Source: Termitomyces sp. T153 (lineage: Eukaryota; Basidiomycota; Agaricomycetes; Agaricales; Lyophyllaceae). From it: a DNA stretch of 64,000 nucleotides. The position numbers and the translations under genes are program-made. The notes under the pieces were generated by a model. That model saw nothing but the letters and a program-made list of their open reading frames with translations, had not been told where the DNA came from and ran no database searches. Of this stretch, positions 33,735 through 44,461 are shown one piece after another (within the stretch, counting starts at the first letter, position 1; every line of letters begins with the position of its first letter). The DNA lies in contig JACKQL020000032.1 of assembly GCA_018296165.2 (NCBI GenBank), positions 496,001 to 560,000 of the forward strand, written 5' to 3'.

Positions 33735-34372
33735 AGATTATATAGGTGGCAAAGAGAATGGTCCCCGGCTGGAGTTACGTTGGGAAAATCGACGTGCGAT
33801 AACAGTACTCACCAGTTCATAGTGGTCAGTAAGTACTTAGAGAAGAGCTATTACTTAGCAGAGGTAGATATCTGAATTGTAACATTGTTTGTTTCAGCTC
33901 CGCCCATCACACCCCGGAAATTAGATCTTTGAGCGCCGAGCGCTTTTCAGTTATACTTTTGAGCATTTGCGCGATTCACTGAGCCTGCGTTTCAGTGTGG
34001 TGACGCGGCACCACCGCAGATTTTTGATTCCTATGTGATACAATTTTGGTCTTATGCTGCCTTACTATGATCGATCTGTTCACTTAACTGGCCCAACTAT
34101 TTCACTGGCTGTGCTTATCAACGTTGGCGTAGGCAGTTTGGTAAGTATATGCTTTTCACGTTCAACGGTAGCTTGTGCATTTTCTTGGTGCTGTGTCAAA
34201 GGCGGTGGAGGTATACGTCGAGTCATCGGAAAACTGCCCCAATCAACCTATCGAGATGACTCGTTGCGCTCAACTAGCAAGTAGGTGTAGAGCTCATATT
34301 TTCCATTCTAAGATACATCTTTACAGTCGCAGAGTATAAATTGTCGCGCTCTGCATTGACTATTGCCATAGG
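33735..34372. promoter_or_regulatory. Divergent spacer, POP3 / GNAT gene
   Basis: The 638-bp region between two divergent starts. A tatataat sequence near 33,738-33,746 is close to the POP3 start. An open stretch at 34,054-34,284 has no codon or motif support and is not called. Confidence 0.4.
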
Positions 34373-35500
34373 ATGCCCGCCCTTCTTTGTTCTTCTACTG
34401 TTACTGTTTATCGTTCCGCGAGTTCTTTGCCTCAGAACGTCTGGGACGCATTCAAAGCCGATCCACGCAATTCCAACATCATTTTTGCGCATGCGTTCAG
34501 AGAGGTAGTGTTGCGTAGGGCTGGCCAGTCTCTGGACGATCAAGTTTGGATATCATGCACAACCGGAAACACCGTGGACTTCGTTCTCTCTTGTGCCCGT
34601 CACATCATGGGTGCCTATCCTATTTTCATTTATTCTGTGCACCCCTCGTCCACTCTCGATTCCCCATTTGTCAAACCCAGAATCCAGCTCTTGGCCGAAA
34701 CCCTTCGCGAAAGTGTCAACGTGGAGCGTGTCTATTCCGTATTCGCTGTCGATATGGTTTCGAGTATCTTCGCAGAGACCTGGACTAGGATGACACGTAT
34801 CGGTTTTTACAAGAGACCATACTACGCTGCTAAGTTCACTTATTGTACCAGAGAAAGCTTGCGGGCTCGGCAATCCACCATAATTCCTGGTATCACGTAC
34901 GACTTGAGGATTGCAGTTCCATCCGACATTCCTGCCGTCGCTGTGCTGTGCCATGGTTTTGCAGCAGAAGCTGTATGTCTCTGGTACCATACTTTCTCCT
35001 TCGGGTCCTGATGTTTGGTACCTACAGGAACCATTTATTTTGACGTCGGAGGAAGCCATGAAAGAGGCAACACACCTAGTCAACCTTAAACAACTCTGGG
35101 TTCATACCATCAAAGAAGGAGATCAACCCACTGGCATTGCCTCTATCGTAGCCGTAACGCGAGAGAGCCCTACCATTTCAGCTATAACAAAAGTTTTCAC
35201 CAACCCTGATTGGAGATCGCGAAGGTGTGCTGAACGTCTAGTTCGTAAAGTCACGCAGATGTAAGTTTTTTGCGAGTGACTTTATAAAGCAAATCCGGCA
35301 TCTAATATTATGATTGAATATTCTACAGACTTCTCAAGCACAAAGAAAGTGTCGTGCTGTATGTTGCTCACGACAACCCCGCGGCAAGCAAAGTCTACAG
35401 CAGAGTGGGGTTTGTAGGTCTCGATAAATCCATGCCTCATGTTGATTCGTGGTCGGAATTCGGATTTGATCGCAACAGGGTTGAACTTGGACACTGGTGA
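34373..35500 (+). CDS. GNAT-family N-acetyltransferase-like protein
   Basis: Three exons (34373-34972, 35028-35260, 35329-35500) give 334 residues. The C-terminal half has the GNAT layout: LWVHTIKEGDQPTGIASIVAV (strand 4), AITKVFTNPDWRSRRCAERL (strand and the R/Q-x-x-G/A acetyl-CoA loop, here RSRRCA, somewhat divergent) and VVLYVAHDNPAASKVYSRVG (motif B with the ASKVYSRVGF turn), ending in GFDRNRVELGHW. The first 200 residues form a large domain resembling the N-terminal part of fungal proteins that pair a decayed GNAT copy with an active one. Substrate unknown; acetyl-CoA binding is inferred. The start is the first ATG, MPALLCSS. Confidence 0.78.
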
Positions 35501-35650
35501 AGTCCAAGCAAGCCACCGGAAAACAATACGACATTTAGGACCAATATACTACTATAATTGACCAATCGCATATCTACTATATCAATAGCCCTTTTTTGGA
35601 AAATTATTTGTCACTGTTGCACAGCACTAATTCAATGCCTTACTGATACC

Positions 35651-38600
35651 ATGACTGCTTCTACTTCTAATACTTCTGGTGCCGGTTTGGGGCTTGACTT
35701 TCTTTCTCATCGTATTGAAGCTGTTGTCGATTCATCGCAAGATTCTAGCTATCCATATCCATATCATGGGGAAGAGTCGAATTTCACGCCGGTAATTCTT
35801 GGAACAGCGACTTTGCAACCAACCTCGCCTTCGATTTTGTCCGGTCTCGAGCCAAGAAAATGTCCATTCGATTACTCTAATTCAACGACAGCCCTTGTAA
35901 ATGACTCAAAAGTCCTGACTCGACATGGCACCCTTCTCAGTGCGAATACTTCATTCAGACGAAATGTTGCAGAACTAAGTTCGATCATGGGTGACTCTAC
36001 TTCACGACTGAAACCAGGCGCAATGGTTTTGCCACTTGAAGGACAGTCTCATCAACAGAAAACTTCGCTTGAACAAGCAAAGACTCGCGCTCGCGTAGAA
36101 GTGGATATTATTCTAAACAGCTATACCTACGTGCAAGGCGGGTATCTACAAGGCCATGTAAGGATCAAGATCCGCGAATGTGCAAGGAATGAAGTACCGG
36201 TCATGATCTCTGGAGGAAAAGTACGTGTCGTTGGGTTTGAAAGTATATCAAGCCGACTGGATAAATACCCGTTCTATCAATGCTCGTCGCCTCTCGAAAC
36301 CGTGATCGTGACTTCAAGTGAATACTACGACTCTTATAAAGATCCAGAAGGTTTTGCGCAGGCCATAGAGGGAGAACACACCCTCCCATTTTCTATGTAT
36401 CTTCCCATGTCTGCCGATTATGGTGTACCAAAAGGTTCGGTCCAAACACAAGCTGGAGTAGCTGTTCGCTATATTGCGATAGTGTAAGATCTTTAAAACT
36501 CTTCCGAACATGCTGAATGAGCATCATTCGTAGGTCAATCAAAGTCAAAGATCCAATTTCCAATGGTCGTTCAATCGCTCATTTTTATCGTAGCTGTGAA
36601 ATATGGCCCAGGCTTGATCCTTCCATAATTCTAGCCCCTACTTGGAAGCCTTTGCAAGCAAAGTCTGTAGTGGATTCTGACTCTCGGCTGCCTGGCTATC
36701 ACAGAACACATCTCACGGCTTCTGTTGATCGTCTGCACTGGGTCGCTGGTCAACAATGCTTCGTCAAAGTTTCTGTTGCCAACGAAAGCAAGAAAACTGT
36801 CAAAAGTATTGCTTTGGCTTTAGTTCGTACAACTGTTCTCTTCAAACCAAGTCAACGCGCCGCGAACAACCCTGAAGGCGATCGTGATGAAGAATACTAT
36901 GACGCTTGCTCAACATCAACGACTCATAAAATAGTTGCCGAGTCCGTCTTGGAAATGTGCCGACGTAGTGCTCCAAGGCACGCAAGTGCAAAAGGTTGGT
37001 GGACAGGCGTTGCTCCCGGAGAACATTTAGATTTTTCACACTCGATATTGTTACCTGTATGTAAGTCGTTCTTCTGGTGTGCTGACATAACTTTATGACA
37101 ATTATAGCCCGACGCACTATCAGTTATCCGTAGCCTGTTGCTTCAAGTCGACTACTCCGTTAGGGTCACTCTGAGTGCTGGTGGCACATTGAGGACGACT
37201 GAACTTCAAGTCTCCTTACCTATCCAGATCATCAATTTTATTTCTATCGACCCCTTACCAAACCTTCCCTCATCTAATGTAGTCCCGCGCGACTTCACAG
37301 CGCAGAATTTGAACTCTTCAAATGTTCTCACTCCGGCAACACTTCGCAAGAGACGAGCTCAAACTGACGAGATACTTCGAATAGAGAGGTTGCCTGCAGA
37401 AAACCCCGAGATCGGGGCATTACGACCTTTTGTGGAAGAACACGAAGAAAGACTCCCAACTGCAATACTGGGCTGCGGAAACAAAACCTACACTGCAGCG
37501 CATGATTTGGATGTCGCTCCTAAAGATACATTTATTGATATTAGTGACAACTATGCCGGTGACACTGCTGCAAATGTTCAGCACGACACGAATCTTCCAG
37601 AAGGCCTTGATTGCTTCACCGTCTATGAAGACGATGCCGATGAGATTGTCCCTCGTATTCTGCAAGACGATCCCCAATTTGAAAATGCACCACGATTCGC
37701 AGATCTGTACTACGTATCAGTACAAGACCCCAAGCTTTCGTCTGTTTTACAACCAAGGGAGGAACGAATAAATTGTGCATCGACATGTCCCTCCCAATAT
37801 CAGGCAAATCTAGTCCGAAAAGTCCGAGAATATATGATACTTCGCTCAGGATTGCATCCCAACTCTACTCTTTCCACACAGTGGAGATCTAACTTTCCTA
37901 AGGGACCATCGTCGTTCGCTAGTCGTGTTCGAGCCAAATTAGCTGCAGCGGCTGAGGCAGGTTCTCTTGGTTGCAGTCACGTTTTTCCAGTTTCCGAGGG
38001 TTCAGCATCTAGTTCTTCGACTGTCACGAATCCGAGTCGCAGGGAGTGCATAGCGGGCCTTTCTTCAGGCAATCAACATCATCCATGCCAACTTTATAGT
38101 CATGTTTCTGATGGGACACCCTCGAGGGGACCGCTGGCCTGTAGCGATAGGCACACTACACTGGCCGTATTGTCGACTTCTGATTCCACGAGTTCACTAC
38201 CATACACAAGGGATTCTACGTTCACCAACGGAAACGGTACTAAATTAAGCCTTTCACCGGAGTCACCTGTGGTCGTAAACATCGAATCGGTGGGCTGTAC
38301 AATGGATGAATTAGCGTCTATAGGTTGTTCATTGTACAATTCCGCGTTTGATGCCACACAGCCAACGACTTGTCTTCTGCAGCTTGAAACTGATATAACA
38401 CCCAAGGGGTCTTCACAGCATCGAGAACAACACAAAGAAGAACCGGAGATCGACGACAACCGACTCGAACCCAATCACACCCTTGAGGTTTACACACGGG
38501 TGCTTCCACGACCATCGCTACTCACCTTCAGGGAACAGCAAGCAGAGTCAATCTTCAATGGGTCCACGAATTCAGTAAAGGAAAGGATTAGGGAGTTAGA

Positions 38601-38658
38601 GGAAAGACAAAGATTGTTACAAGTGAATGGAGCTGATGGAGTCCGCAGTTTCGTATGA
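35651..38658 (+). CDS. Arrestin-like (alpha-arrestin) adaptor protein
   Basis: Three exons (35651-36483, 36534-37056, 37108-38658) give 968 residues. Arrestin_N features occur at about 150-290 (VDIILNSYTYVQGGYLQGHV, VRVVGFES, EHTLPFSMYLP, VRYIAIVSIKV) and an arrestin_C domain at about 330-490 (VDRLHWVAGQQCFVKVSVAN, SKKTVKSIALALV, VDYSVRVTLSAGG, LPIQIINF). Alpha-arrestins bring Rsp5/NEDD4-type ubiquitin ligases to plasma-membrane transporters. The long Ser/Thr-rich tail ends in a coiled-coil-like KERIRELEERQRLLQ. I did not find a clear PPxY motif in the tail, so ligase contact is unproven. The last exon, 1.55 kb, carries most of the disordered region. Confidence 0.85.
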
Positions 38659-38758
38659 CTTATGCAAAGCAACCGATCAGAAATGTCACCTCAGGCTTAC
38701 TGAGATTAGAGGAACATAGCCCAATCATCACATATATTTGTGCTTTAGGGATAAGGAA

Positions 38759-40342
38759 TCATGTATCATTAAGTATCGCAAGAGCGGCTCTGAGTTCTTT
38801 CCTTGCCTGCTCAGCATCCTCATAATCGAGTGAACTTATGGCAAAACGGCAATGCTTTTGAACCTTTGCTACGATACTCGGTGTCAGCTCAACAGCAATT
38901 GGAGGCAGATGCTGTGATAGCGAAAGAGGGGAATATAGGTTGTGGTGAGACTCAGGGTGTGCTTCAATACTTGGAGCGGATACATGTTCTGCATGAGACG
39001 AATTCACAGCATTGGTAGGGACCGCATGCAAATTTGGCACAAAGCCCGGGGGGAGCGTGTTTATATCAGTAGGTTGTGTGGGAGAACAAGTGAGGTGAGA
39101 TCGGCGATTGATAGCATGTTCATCCATGGCCCCGTTTGGCTGCTGTTCAGCTACATGAGCATAAGTCTGTTCTTCGTAAGCTGGCGAGGAAGGCGCAGAA
39201 ACGCTTCCCCACGATTCCGATAGCTCGGCCGAAATGGACTCCCTGAATTCCGTTGACGTCTCGTTCAAATTATCATCGGCATCGGTCAGCCCTTTTGCTG
39301 TATCCACAGAAAGTCCGAGATATTCGCTCTCATCTTTGCCTTCGAGCTCCTCGCTAACCCAGGGTGTCCTCTTGGGCGTCCCTGACTTCTGAGTATATGC
39401 GCCTCTTGTGGGAGATACCGGTTCTTCCCAGTGCTCAGGGGGACCTTGTACGGTGCCGGGTGTCGCAGCTGTGCTCCAACTTCCTGGAGTTGCCTCACCA
39501 TTTCCTCCTCCGAGACCAACCCCTCGCTCGAATATTCTGACGTCAAGATGGGATCCAGCAAAGCTTGGTGGGGTATGTGGCAGTCGGGCCAAAGGTGCTC
39601 GCGGAACCTCAGGTGTAGAGAGTTCAGTGGCAATAGATTGCTGATCGTCGCCACCAATTGGAATGTCCTTCTTGTGGGGTGGCGACGACGTGGATGGTGC
39701 AGCTTCTTCGGACAAGTTGGAGCGTGCCGGCCCTGGCGTCGGCTTCCGACCCTCACGAAACGCTTTGAAAATATCGGTAGCCTTCCATTTAGCATACTTT
39801 ATCTTCTCTTCCACCTGGACGTAAGAGGTTATCTACGGCTTTCCCGCTATGAAGTCCATTATACTCAACTGTTTCGGATATATCAACTTTCGGGAAAGCT
39901 TTAAGGACTTGAAGAAAGTATGCAGCAGCCAAAAACTTCTTCGCCGTTCCCCTTCAAGAGACTCAATGTCTGTGGAAGGATGTACTTGAAAAGAAACCGA
40001 CCTCGTTGCAGATCCACTTCGATCTTCGTTATCGGCCATATCAAAGACCTTATAAGCGAAGTTCTCCACGTAGGCTGTACTGACGGTCTCAATGTCGAGA
40101 GCATCTGATGGCCCTATCTCCTTCTTAAGTCGCTCGAGGAAGCTGAGCAGAGCGAAAAGAACATCCCGCGAAGCAGAGTCCTTGGCTTTGAGAGAGATAC
40201 CTAACTGAGCGGCATAATACGCACACCAGTAGGCCATGACGGGATCCTGGGTCCGGAGTTCATTGGCACGTTGCAGAAAGGGGACTATCGATTTGAGAGC
40301 AGAGGAAACTGGGGGCAGGCCCAACAGAGATTGGGAAGACAT
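38759..40342 (-). CDS. VTA1: ESCRT-III/Vps4 cofactor VTA1
   Basis: Three exons (40342-40002, 39951-39870, 39814-38759) give 492 residues. The N-terminal MIT pair is recognisable: LKSIVPFLQRANELRTQDPVMAYWCAYYAA, YVENFAYKVFDMADNEDRSG, KKFLAAAYFLQVLKAF and EEKIKYAKWKATDIFKAFREG, which bind ESCRT-III tails. The C-terminal VSL domain closes the protein: LTPSIVAKVQKHCRFAISSL then YEDAEQARKELRAALAIL, which contacts Vps4 and stimulates its ATPase during multivesicular-body sorting. A long Pro/Ser/Thr linker of about 270 residues separates them. Tandem with the next gene upstream, 98 bp apart. The acceptor at exon 3 is fixed by the VEEKIKYAKWK motif. Confidence 0.93.
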
Positions 40343-40440
40343 AACTCGGACATGGCCGTATACGTCGCAACCGAAAGTTTGTAAATGAGTACATAATTTG
40401 CTTCACTTGATTCGTACGCCACAAACTAATCAATAACCTC

Positions 40441-41693
40441 CTACGGGGGCAGAACAACAGACCCCTTCATCGATTCTGGACTGTCTATTATGTGCATTTG
40501 CCTCTCCGGCTCCATCTCGTTTACGTATACTGATTCATCAAAAGTTGTCCCTTTAGCCTGAGGACGGCTGAGCGACGCAGGGAGAAGACTCCCTACCTCA
40601 GGCTCCAACGTAGCCTGTGGAGGAGAGGAGAGCGAACCATGTAAGCTGGGAATGTAAGATAGAATCGGACGCAAAGGATGACCATCCGGAGTATTTGATA
40701 ACCTCGAGTTTGTGAGTGGTGTCACATCCGATATACTAGTAGAATTCTGTCCTGAATCAGTTTTAGAAAACTCAAAATCGGGAGCCTGAAGAGTATGAAA
40801 CTGCGTAAGTGCCTTGGACAGATGATCCAACTAACGTCGAACAGCTCAGAATAAGGAAGTAGAGTCAGAGGTCTAAATACCTTATTCATGATTGCTTGAA
40901 CGGCTTCTTTCCTACCCTCGAATTGATCAGCCATAGTTGAAAATAGTTCCTCCCTATCTTTCTTCATTACATTCTCCTCGTTACCTGCCGCATCCACACC
41001 CTCCTCATCTCCCTCATGTACATCTGCTCCGATAGTATCGGTCGTCGTTTGCCTTTGCGGCTTCCACTCCTTGGCCAGATCGCCGCGACTCCTTTCCCAA
41101 ATTGCATCTCCTTTGCCTTTGCCCCTTCCCTTCCCTTTGCCTGCAGTCTTACCCTTCCCATCTCCAATGCCAACACCCTCCATCTCAAGATGCATTCTGG
41201 CCAACTCGTTTTGGAGGTCCAACACTTGCGAAAGGTGCTCCCATTGCTCTAGCTTCTTCTCACCGTCACCAGTGCGAGAGGATGGAAGACTCGCAGTACT
41301 AGTGGTTTCAGCTTGTAGCTTGGAATCAAAGAGTGGGGTCATCAGGCTTCCAATGGGCGTTCCACCAAAAGGATCATACACCACTCGTTCCTTCTCTGTA
41401 GTGCAATCCTGAAGCATTGAGACTGTTGTTTCCGGTACGTTGTTTTGCTCCTCTTTCTTCGATCCCGGAACTTTCCCGCGTAATAAGGCATCATCAGTTG
41501 GCTGGACATGAGACTGGCCTCGTATTTGAGCCAGGATGGCATCGTGAGGGGAAGTAAAGCCAACGGGAATTACATGAGAAATTCTTAGGTTTTCATCGGG
41601 ACCATCGACTGTATTTGTATTTCTGGGGTCAAAAGAAGGTGTATCACATGTTGCCTTGTCATGGTCTTTGGAAGCGAACCACGAATTCAGCAT
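40441..41693 (-). CDS. Hypothetical protein with basic Gly-Lys run and coiled coil
   Basis: Two exons (41693-40881, 40830-40441) give 400 residues starting MLNSWFASKDHDKAT. I do not recognise a family. A predicted coiled coil lies at about 165-185 (WEHLSQVLDLQNELARMHLE) and another at about 250-290 around REELFSTMADQFEGRKEAVQ, continuing over the intron into LDHLSKALTQFHTL. Between them is a low-complexity basic run (GKGKTAGKGKGRGKGKGD) that could bind nucleic acid or arise by slippage. A YDPFGGTPIGSLMTPLF segment at about 125 could be a short linear motif. The longer open segment upstream begins at a non-ATG codon, so 41693 is the start. It is the last gene before the CpG-poor transposon block, and its upstream region abuts that block. 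Confidence 0.7.
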
Positions 41694-42764
41694 CGAGCAG
41701 ATTTGAAGAGGAACGAGAACGTGTGACGTCACATCCTTGTAAAAAACACTACATAATAATTGCAACGTGTCTAATGCTGTCTAATGCCTTAACTTTCTGT
41801 ACACATTACTGTCGGTGACTCAGATATGAAACGAGATCTCGGATGGCTTCGGCTTCCATCAATATCCTACGGATTCCTTAGAAAATAAGAAATTTACATC
41901 TCTAGTATACAAAAATGAGTGTGCCAAATTTTGTATTTTTTTCTCATTCGAGGAAGGATGCCAGAGACGTCCCAATGGAAGGGTCTTTTTGAACGTGAAA
42001 TGAAGTGTGATGGGTATGTGACCCTGCCAAGCTTTAGGCCTCTGCATCATGGTCTGTGAAGAGTCCAGGGTAGGATGCCGAGCTGAGTTTAAATATTTGT
42101 CACACCAATTCTTCCCTCTGTCATTCAAAACTTGCTTTCTCCCTCTTATATGCACTAAAGATGTTCAAATTAAGCCAGATCAGTAGATATCATGTAGTTT
42201 CACTTACATGACAACTTTGAGAAAAATTAGACCTATAACATGAATACACAGATGAAAGTACATGAAATAGCAAAATTTGACCATCCTCACAAGGTTGATT
42301 TTTGCTACTTTTTTTTTTGGCTTCATGTACATAGGATCTGAGTTATAGGATCTATGTATGATATGTGTGGGATTGCTGAAAATAATCTACAAAAGAATTC
42401 CCTCTAATTTGTAGTGGTCTACTGTTTGACAAAAAACATCTAGCCCTCTTTTTTTTTCACATCATGTGTGTTTCCCATGCCACTTACCATTTGTCCTATG
42501 CTTTGCACTCCTGTTTTCCTCAGGTCAGTCATGTGTGATTGCAAATTGATTGCAAATATGCCCATGTGTTGTCTTTCTCTGGAAACTTCACTTTTTTTTA
42601 GTTTTGGCTCCTGTCAAGGTTTCACATTCTCCTAATTACACCATCTAGTCAAATATTTCATGAATCAAGTGGTCTTTTCCTCCCATTTGTCTCTCACACT
42701 CTATGCTTTGACTGTCACACACATTGACAACAATACTCTGGTTCCCAAATTGCCTCATTGTTTC
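41694..42764. other. Transition from gene space to repeat block
   Basis: The first 400 bases hold the presumed promoter of the last host gene and still contain CpG dinucleotides; from about 42,100 CpG nearly vanishes and homopolymer T runs appear (42,309 and 42,450). No coding frame is recognisable. The sequence just left of 42,765 continues naturally into the sequence right of 47,047, so this is part of the older DNA that received element A. Confidence 0.55.
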
Positions 42765-42769
42765 CCTGT
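42765..42769. repeat. Target site duplication, left copy (cctgt)
   Basis: The five bases cctgt directly before the LTR start TGTCAGGGG are repeated exactly at 47,047-47,051 after the LTR end CTTACA. Five-bp duplications are what Ty3-type integrases leave. Confidence 0.85.
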
Positions 42770-43131
42770 TGTCAGGGGACTTCCATTTCCAACCTCTATG
42801 ACTGGTTCCAGCACCTCCGCAGCTTGTTTGACATCTCCAGGGCTCTTTCTAGAACCCCAGAGATCTCTGGAGAACTGTGGAGTTCTCTGTATTACCTCAG
42901 CAATCATTGCCCTAGGGTTAGGAGCAGTTCTGGTCTTCTGTACAGTAGTTCCCATGCCTCTGCTGCCTGCTGATGTGCTGCATTGAGTAGCAGGGATCCT
43001 TAGACTTGTTCCCTTTGGATTCCCCTCTGCTTAGCTACTGATTGTATCATTGTCTACTCCACTAATATACTTTGGATTCCCCTCTGCTAGCTGCATGACT
43101 CTGATCTGCTACTCTGGAGGTTGCCCTTATA
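42770..43131 (+). repeat. 5' LTR of element A
   Basis: Begins TGTCAGGGGACTTCC and ends GCCCTTATA (the partner LTR ends CTTACA). Limits are set by three-way comparison with 46,811-47,046 (direct) and 54,030-54,397 (inverted), where similarity starts and stops at these points. Gag begins 106 bp downstream. Confidence 0.88.
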
Positions 43132-43237
43132 GCAGAACAAGTCTCCAAAAACTGGTCTGGAAGCCCCTCATAGCCACAAGGAACCTCCTAACTGTTATCC
43201 ATCACTTCCCCAGCAGGATTAAACACCACAGAGTTCT

Positions 43238-44461
43238 ATGTCTCAGCTTGCTAACCCAGACACACCCTTGGAGGCTCTAGCCCTGCAGGACAAAGCCTGG
43301 ACTTGCCTGCCACACTTAGAAACCCAGGTGCAATTAATGCAATCATCTCTCACCCACCATACTACCAAACTCTCTACCCTCCATCAAACAACAGATCTTA
43401 TCTCCCAATCACTCCAGGCATTGCTCAAATGCCTAGCCCCTAACTTCACCCCTCCTGTGACTGCAGAACCAGCCCTGACTGCCTCTGCACCTATCCCTGC
43501 AGCTTTGGTGACCCTACAGCTGCAGATTCCATGTCTGGTGCTACCAGATGCATACAACAGTGCCTGCTCTAGTGGGGAGCAATTTCTGCAGTCCTGCCTC
43601 ACCTATATCAACCTCAGTAGGAATGCTTTTGACTCTGATGCATTGAATATAGCCTGGGTGCTGTCATACATAAAGTCTGGACATGCCTCCACCTACATGC
43701 TGCAAGTTTTCTGTCACTCTGGAGGTGTTAGAAGTTTTCTGGACTGAGCTGTCTTTGAAAAGGACTTCTATGCAGAGTTCTTCCTGTTAGACCCTGCCAA
43801 GACTGCAGCCTTGACACTACATAATAGAGAGCAATATAGGCAAGGAAAGTGTACACTGGATGAGTACATTGACTTGTTCCAGGCTCTGGTCAAGCAGGCC
43901 ACTTACCCTAATGGCCTTCAACTATGCCTCACCTTCTGGGATGGCTTGCACCCTGCACTGGTGGAACACATTGACAATCTGGCAGAGGGTTGCCCTGACA
44001 ATGAAAAGATTGCATTGTGGTACAAGGTGGCCCAGGACCAATAGCAACTCATGGAGATCCAGAGGAAGCTCTGCTGTCCACATTCCATGCTGTGCCCCAC
44101 TCTGATCAGCAACTTCTGCCACCTTGCACCTGCTTGCCCAATGCCAGCCCTTACTTTGGCCATCCCTGCAGCACGCTCCCTGCTGCCAGGGATCTCTATA
44201 GATGTGGATGCTGCCAGGCAGCTCCATGCTGCTCCACTGCTGTGCTGGAGATGCCAGAAGCCTGGGCACTTTGCATGGCACTGCCTCCTAGGCCTGGAGG
44301 TATGCTACCTCTCCATGGCAGAGCAGGAGGAACTCCTCCTGCAGCTGCTAGTCACAAAGGATGCTGCTGGAGCTCTGTCACTGGATGAGCCTATGCTAGA
44401 GTTGACCTTGGAGGAGATCAGTGCATGCACCTCACTCCCAGAGCTAGAGGAGAATTTTTAG
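43238..44461 (+). pseudogene. Gag of element A
   Basis: One reading frame from MSQLANPDTPLEAL through a capsid-like region (LPDAYNSACSSGEQFLQSCL, ALNIAWVLSYIKSGHAS, LTLHNREQYRQGKCTLDEYI) to a zinc knuckle CWRCQKPGHFAWHC at 44,243-44,284. Gag would form the virus-like particle and bind RNA. At least two in-frame stops (about 43,746 and 44,042) close it; the first is a TGA where a CGA would read Arg. No frameshift is needed to read the whole frame. Trp, His, Gln and Cys occur where related gag proteins carry Arg. Confidence 0.85.

Noticed and set aside
34054..34284. Open segment between POP3 and the GNAT gene
   Set aside because: No family motif, poor codon use and no joining exon; left as spacer.
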